Below are positions 60,441 to 64,000 of a stretch of DNA of 64,000 nt, piece by piece. The position numbers and the translations under genes are program-made. The DNA lies in NCBI GenBank assembly GCA_937952305.1, contig CALFZO010000029.1, positions 7,556 through 71,555 on the forward strand. The letters run 5' to 3'. Under the pieces are notes generated by a model. The model did no database searches. It was not told the origin of the DNA and worked only from the letters and a program-made list of their open reading frames with translations. Position 1 is the stretch's first letter; each line of letters opens with the position of its first letter. Origin of the DNA: an uncultured Anaerolineales bacterium. Its GTDB lineage: Bacteria; Chloroflexota; Anaerolineae; Anaerolineales; UBA6663.

Positions 60441-60824
60441 CTAGGCCACGGCGATGCACTCGATTTCGATGCGGGCGCCGCGCGGCAGCCCGGCGACTTG
60501 CACGGTGCTGCGGGCCGGCGGCTGGCTCGGGAAGAACTCGCCGTAAACGGCGTTCATGCGCGCGAACTCGCTCAGGTCTTGCATAAAGACCGTGGTCTTG
60601 ACGACGCTGCCCAGGCGGCTGCCGGCGGCCTCGAGCACGGCCGCCAGGTTCTGCAGCACGCGCCGCGTCTGCGTCTCGATGTCGCCGTCCACAATCTGCA
60701 TCGTAGCCGGGTCGAGCGGAACTTGGCCCGCGCAGAAGATGAAGCCGTTGGCGCGCACGGCCTGCGAGTAGGGCCCGAGGGCTTGGGGGGCGTGGTCGGT
60801 GTGGATGACGGTCAATGCGGGCAT
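60441..60824 (-). CDS. ridA: RidA/YjgF-family reactive enamine deaminase
   Basis: 127 residues, one complete Rid domain. Deaminates 2-aminoacrylate and similar enamines made by PLP enzymes. Key parts: LGPYSQAVRANGFIFCAGQV (N-terminal signature), VVKTTVFMQDLSEFARMNAV, and the catalytic Arg in PARSTVQVAGLPRGARIEIE. Nothing unusual. Confidence 0.93.
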   Translation of the reverse strand: MPALTVIHTDHAPQALGPYSQAVRANGFIFCAGQVPLDPATMQIVDGDIETQTRRVLQNLAAVLEAAGSRLGSVVKTTVFMQDLSEFARMNAVYGEFFPSQPPARSTVQVAGLPRGARIEIECIAVA

Positions 60825-60857
60825 CAGGTGTCCTCCGGATGATGCGGGAATGAGCGG

Positions 60858-61826
60858 CTACACGAACAAGGCGTGCAGCCGGGCCGGCACGGCCTCCGCC
60901 AGCCGGCGCCGCACGCGCTCCGGCATCGGCGTCGGCAGGGCGTCGAGCGGGAAGAAACGGACGGCCAGCGTCTCCACGCCGTCCGGGACAGGTGTGCCGC
61001 CGATGACGCGGCACGCAAAGACGGTGCTGCACACCTGGACCCGATCGCCGTTGGGATAGACGATGCGGTAATCTGGCCCCGAGTAAGCGCCAATCAGGCG
61101 CGTGGGTGTGACCGCCAGCCCGGTCTCCTCGCGGGTCTCGCGGACCACCGTTTCGGCGATGGTCTCGCCCAGGTCCATCAGCCCGCCGGGGAAGCCCCAC
61201 TGGCCGTTGTCGCCGCGCTGGATGAGCAGCACCCGGCCGGCGTCGTCGTGGATGATCGCGCCGGCGGCGGGCAGGATCAGCTCGCGCGGCCCCACCAGGC
61301 CGCGCAGCGCCGCCAGGGAATGGGCGTCCACGCCGGTTGGCTCCGGCCGCGGCGGCGCAAAGCTGGCGCCGGGCCGCTCCGCCAACAGATCGCGCACCAT
61401 GTCCGCGTACCAGGGTGAGGTGGCCGGCAGAGCCTCCGGCGCGAAGAAGGCCTGCTCCAGGGCTTCGCCACCATCCGGCCGGCCGTTGGTGAGGGGCTCC
61501 TCGGCCTGGCACGCGAAGGCGGCCGTCCATTGCTGGACCTGATCGCCGTTGGGATAAACCACGTCGTAGGGCGGGCCGGCGTAGACGCCCACCAGCCGCG
61601 TCGGCCTCACGCGCAGGCCGGTCTCCTCCAGTGCCTCGCGGACCGCGCACGCCCCCAGGGTCTCGCCCAACTCGAGCAGGCCGCCGGGCAGCCCCCACCA
61701 GTCGAAGTCAGCTCGGCGCTGGAACAGGATGCGGCCGCGCCAATCCCGGATCAGGGCGGTGGCGTAGGCCAGGATCACCTTGCGCGGGCCGATCTGCGCG
61801 CGCAGTTCGGTCAGGTAGGCGCTCAT
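60858..61826 (-). CDS. Tandem NUDIX hydrolase
   Basis: 322 residues with two complete NUDIX domains (~15-150 and ~175-310). Both NUDIX boxes fit GX5EX7REUXEEXGU: GLLELGETLGACAVREALEE and GLMDLGETIAETVVRETREE. The halves share PNGDQVQ / PNGDRVQ and AYATALI/LPAAGAI starts, so the gene arose by internal duplication. Such enzymes hydrolyse nucleoside diphosphates linked to another group; the substrate is unknown. Its start overlaps the stop of the 138-residue gene upstream (ATGA). Confidence 0.88.
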   Translation of the reverse strand: MSAYLTELRAQIGPRKVILAYATALIRDWRGRILFQRRADFDWWGLPGGLLELGETLGACAVREALEETGLRVRPTRLVGVYAGPPYDVVYPNGDQVQQWTAAFACQAEEPLTNGRPDGGEALEQAFFAPEALPATSPWYADMVRDLLAERPGASFAPPRPEPTGVDAHSLAALRGLVGPRELILPAAGAIIHDDAGRVLLIQRGDNGQWGFPGGLMDLGETIAETVVRETREETGLAVTPTRLIGAYSGPDYRIVYPNGDRVQVCSTVFACRVIGGTPVPDGVETLAVRFFPLDALPTPMPERVRRRLAEAVPARLHALFV

Positions 61827-62239
61827 GGCAGGGCCCGTAAGAACAGGCCGAGCGGGGTGAAATCCTCCAGCGGGAAGATCGCGTCGTAGGCGTCTTCCGG
61901 GACGCGCGGGTGCAGCGGCTGGCGGGCGACGATGATCACGAAATACGCGCCGGGCTGTTCCTTGCGCAGCGACTGCAGGCGGCGCACACCGCTGCCCGGG
62001 TGGATCGAGTCGATCGGTTCGATCAGGATCGTGATCCCGTCTTTCTTGAGCTCCGTCAACGTGATGCTGGGGATGAACAGGCGCAGCGCGCCGGTGCCGA
62101 CCTGCAGCTCGAAGCCGCCGGACCAGTGGGTGTGGGCGTAATCACTCGCCGCCAAAAAGTCGCACAGGGCGGCCTCCATGTTACTGCGGACCAGGTGCCC
62201 GTTCGGCAGGGTCCAGCCGGGAAGGCGATGGGGACTCAT
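61823..62239 (-). CDS. Conserved-looking 138-residue protein, possible degenerate PD-(D/E)XK-like fold
   Basis: No family recognised with confidence. The sequence LVRSNMEAALCDFLAASDYA followed by LRLFIPSITLTELKKDG and ILIEPIDSIHPGSG has the spacing of small PD-(D/E)XK nuclease-fold proteins (helix with Glu, then a PD motif, then ExK), but the P-D becomes P-S and no Lys follows the Glu. It might be an inactive relative. The ATG at 62239 lies 59 bases inside the SDR gene upstream, and its stop overlaps the NUDIX start. Confidence 0.5.
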   Translation of the reverse strand: MSPHRLPGWTLPNGHLVRSNMEAALCDFLAASDYAHTHWSGGFELQVGTGALRLFIPSITLTELKKDGITILIEPIDSIHPGSGVRRLQSLRKEQPGAYFVIIVARQPLHPRVPEDAYDAIFPLEDFTPLGLFLRALP

Positions 62240-63044
62240 ACGGCCTCCGCGAATGCTGCCAGCCGCTCCACAGCGCGAGGCCTTCAACCAGGCGCGGCGC
62301 CAGGGCGTGTAAAGCAAAAAAGACCCGTAACATGAACGGCAGGACCACCTCGCGGCGGTCCTGCTCCACGGCCCGCACCAGGGCGGCGGCCACGGCCTCC
62401 GGCTCCAGGGCCGGGATCAGGCGGCGGGCCACCCAGGGGGCGCGCTCGAGCGTGCCGGGGTTGTGCGTGAAGTAGGCGGTGCGCACTTCGCCGCAGACGA
62501 CCGAAGTGACGCCCAGCCCGGTGCCGTGCAGATCCTGCCGCAGAGCGTTGGTGAAGCCTTGCAAGGCCCAGCGCGCGGCCGTATAGCCGGTGGCGCCCGG
62601 CCAGACGATGCGCGCGGCCGGTGAATTGACCACGACAAAGCGGCCGCGGCGGCGGGCGAGCATGGCCGGCAGGCAGGCCTGCGTCAGAAAAAACGCGGCC
62701 AGGTAGGGCGCGCCCAGCATCTCGACGGCTTCGGCCGGCGGGGTCTCTTCCGTGAACAGCCAACGGCCCGCGCCGGCGCTGTGCACCACGACCTCCGGCG
62801 CGCCCTGCTCGGCCAGCAGACGCTCCAACGTGGCGGCGACGGCGGCCGGGTCGCTCAGGTCCACCGGCCAGGCGCGCGCCTGCCCGCCCGCGGCCTGGAC
62901 GTCATCGACGACGGCATCCAGGGCGGCGGCGGTGCGGGCCAGGAGGGCCACCCGCGCGCCGCGGGCTGCTGCGGCCCGGGCCGTGGCCGCCCCGATGCCG
63001 CTGGAGGCGCCGGAGACGACAACCAATTGATTGCGAAGCTGCAT
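62181..63044 (-). CDS. Short-chain dehydrogenase/reductase with altered catalytic Lys
   Basis: 287 residues; Rossmann motif SGASSGIGAATARA (TGxxxGIG type) at 11-24. Catalytic Ser141 and Tyr154 are in place (NSPAARIVW, GYTAARWAL), but the expected Lys of YxxxK is Arg158. The NNAG motif reads HSAG. Family members reduce or oxidise ketones and alcohols with NAD(P)H; the Lys to Arg change may lower activity. The last ~25 residues are a basic, low-complexity tail that overlaps the next gene. Confidence 0.85.
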   Translation of the reverse strand: MQLRNQLVVVSGASSGIGAATARAAAARGARVALLARTAAALDAVVDDVQAAGGQARAWPVDLSDPAAVAATLERLLAEQGAPEVVVHSAGAGRWLFTEETPPAEAVEMLGAPYLAAFFLTQACLPAMLARRRGRFVVVNSPAARIVWPGATGYTAARWALQGFTNALRQDLHGTGLGVTSVVCGEVRTAYFTHNPGTLERAPWVARRLIPALEPEAVAAALVRAVEQDRREVVLPFMLRVFFALHALAPRLVEGLALWSGWQHSRRPYESPSPSRLDPAERAPGPQ

Positions 63045-63145
63045 GCGGCCTGAGTGTAAGCGGGGCGGTGGGGGGTGTCAACCGGGCCGGCGCGCCGAAA
63101 AGCGTTGTACACTGCCCGCACGCCCATTTTTCAGGAGATCGCCCG

Positions 63146-64000
63146 ATGAAGACCCAGCTCAAAGTCAGCCGCGGCCTGCTTGTCGGGCTGCTCATGATCG
63201 GTGTGTTCAGCGGCCTGGCCGGCCTGGGATACGTCACCCGCACGCAGGCGCACAACCTGGTCACGCACCCCGCCGCGACGCGCAACCAGGCGGACAAGAC
63301 GCCGGCGGACTACGGCCTGCCGTACGAAGACGTGACTGTCACCGCCGTCGACGGATCGACGGCGGTCGGCTGGTATGTGCCCACGCAGACCGGCGCCGTC
63401 GTCATCGCCCAGCACGGCTACAAGGCCGACCGGGATGAGATGTTGAACGAGGCCGCCATGCTCCAGGGGCACGGCTATGGCGTGTTGATCACGTCGGTGC
63501 GCGCCCACGACGGCAGCGCCGGCGAGATGATCACGTTCGGGCGCGGTGAGATGCTGGACCTGGACGCCTGGTATCAGTTTCTGCTCAGCCGGCCGGAGGT
63601 GGACCCGGACCGGATCGGGGCGCTGGGCAACTCGATGGGCGGCATGCTCGTGATCCAGTACGCGGCCCGGAACCCGGCCATCCGGGCCGTGGTCGCCAAC
63701 AGCGCCTTCTCGTCGCTCAACGACACCGTGGCCACCAGCGTGACCTATTTCACCGGCCTGCCGCCCTTTCCGTTCGCGCCCCTGATCGTGTGGTGGGCCG
63801 AGCGCGAGACCGAGGTGCGCGCCGCCGACATCGACACCACGGTCTGGATCCGGGCGCTCAGCCCGCGTCCGGTCTTCCTGATGCAAGGCGGCGCCGACAT
63901 CATCGTCAACGCCGACAGCGTCCAGCGCCTCTACGCCGCTGCCGGCGAGCCGAAAGAGCTATGGTTTGAGCCAGACCTCGGGCACACCCAGTTCGACACG
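63146..64000 (+). CDS. Alpha/beta hydrolase with N-terminal membrane anchor, 3'-partial
   Basis: Open frame from the ATG at 63146 (preceded by CAGGAGA) running through the window end without a stop, so the C-terminus is missing. An N-terminal hydrophobic segment (GLLVGLLMIGVFSGLAGLGY) suggests a signal anchor. The hydrolase core has VVIAQHGYKADRDEM, nucleophile elbow GNSMGGMLV, acidic residue in LMQGGADIIVN and His in LGHTQF, so the Ser-Asp-His triad is complete. Resembles the DUF-type serine aminopeptidase/esterase branch. Substrate unknown. Confidence 0.82.
   Translation, partial: MKTQLKVSRGLLVGLLMIGVFSGLAGLGYVTRTQAHNLVTHPAATRNQADKTPADYGLPYEDVTVTAVDGSTAVGWYVPTQTGAVVIAQHGYKADRDEMLNEAAMLQGHGYGVLITSVRAHDGSAGEMITFGRGEMLDLDAWYQFLLSRPEVDPDRIGALGNSMGGMLVIQYAARNPAIRAVVANSAFSSLNDTVATSVTYFTGLPPFPFAPLIVWWAERETEVRAADIDTTVWIRALSPRPVFLMQGGADIIVNADSVQRLYAAAGEPKELWFEPDLGHTQFDT

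Overview
This 64 kb window is GC-rich (roughly 65-70% by eye), densely coding and bacterial. Several things make a Chloroflexota-type organism (Anaerolineae or Caldilineae-like) my best guess: many cytoplasmic zinc-ribbon tails on membrane proteins, a two-subunit 2-oxoacid:ferredoxin oxidoreductase, a GNAT plus N-acylamino acid racemase pair, large HEAT, TPR and beta-propeller proteins, and a cyclic-2,3-diphosphoglycerate-synthetase homologue. This is inference from gene content; no rRNA or other phylogenetic marker is present. I saw no tRNA, rRNA, CRISPR array, transposase or prophage.

Layout. 1-10.3 kb (+): a c-type cytochrome and System I cytochrome c maturation locus. It holds a partial multihaem cytochrome, a zinc-ribbon membrane protein, ccmE (Cys-type), ccmF, ccmH, a CcmI-like zinc-ribbon protein, a dihaem lipoprotein, ccmA, ccmB, ccmC and a small ccmD-like gene, closed by a strong terminator. 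10.5-14.2 kb (+): a GntR/FCD regulator and korAB. 14.3-15.4 kb (+): a CsoR/CstR-type repressor with its own promoter and palindromic operator, then OsmC and thioredoxin. 15.5-18.0 kb (-): fabF-fabH. 18.3-21.4 kb (+): an NAD-binding epimerase-like protein, then GNAT and an enolase-superfamily racemase. 21.4-25.9 kb (-): HEAT protein, pseudo-receiver-GGDEF protein, VTT membrane protein and cyclophilin.

26.2-30.6 kb (+): ECF sigma factor, anti-sigma factor fused to a beta-propeller, SPFH protein, a small membrane protein and a lectin-like secreted domain. 30.7-33.3 kb: a segment of clearly lower GC with a small membrane protein, a membrane-anchored nucleoside hydrolase fusion and 400 bp of structured non-coding DNA. 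33.3-42.2 kb: methyltransferase (-), TPR/zinc-ribbon protein (+), rhomboid protease (+), YitT-like protein (-), zinc-ribbon/PQQ propeller protein (+) and a large secreted GH39-like glycosidase with duplicated carbohydrate-binding modules (+).

42.3-49.6 kb (-): an apparent catabolic operon of IclR regulator, cupin, GcvT-like protein, two FAD oxidoreductases and an MttB-family methyltransferase. 49.9-50.5 kb (+): an orphan OmpR-type regulator. 50.6-55.0 kb (-): GntR regulator, cDPGS homologue, argF and rocD. 55.1-63.0 kb (-): argS, small proteins, Tag glycosylase, VOC protein, a soluble FtsK-like ATPase with an SOS-box-like promoter, rpsT, RidA, a tandem NUDIX protein and an SDR. 63.1-64.0 kb (+): an alpha/beta hydrolase cut by the window end.

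How the parts may work together. The ccm genes mature the c-type cytochromes encoded beside them. The CstR-like, OsmC and thioredoxin genes form a self-regulated thiol or persulfide response unit. The 42-50 kb operon looks like N-methyl or quaternary-amine breakdown passing one-carbon units to folate. The argF/rocD block handles ornithine under a GntR repressor. The best candidates for new biology are the MttB/GcvT/oxidoreductase operon, the LexA-box-like FtsK ATPase, the CstR-like unit, the membrane nucleoside hydrolase in a low-GC segment and the 11-bp repeat array before the glycosidase.
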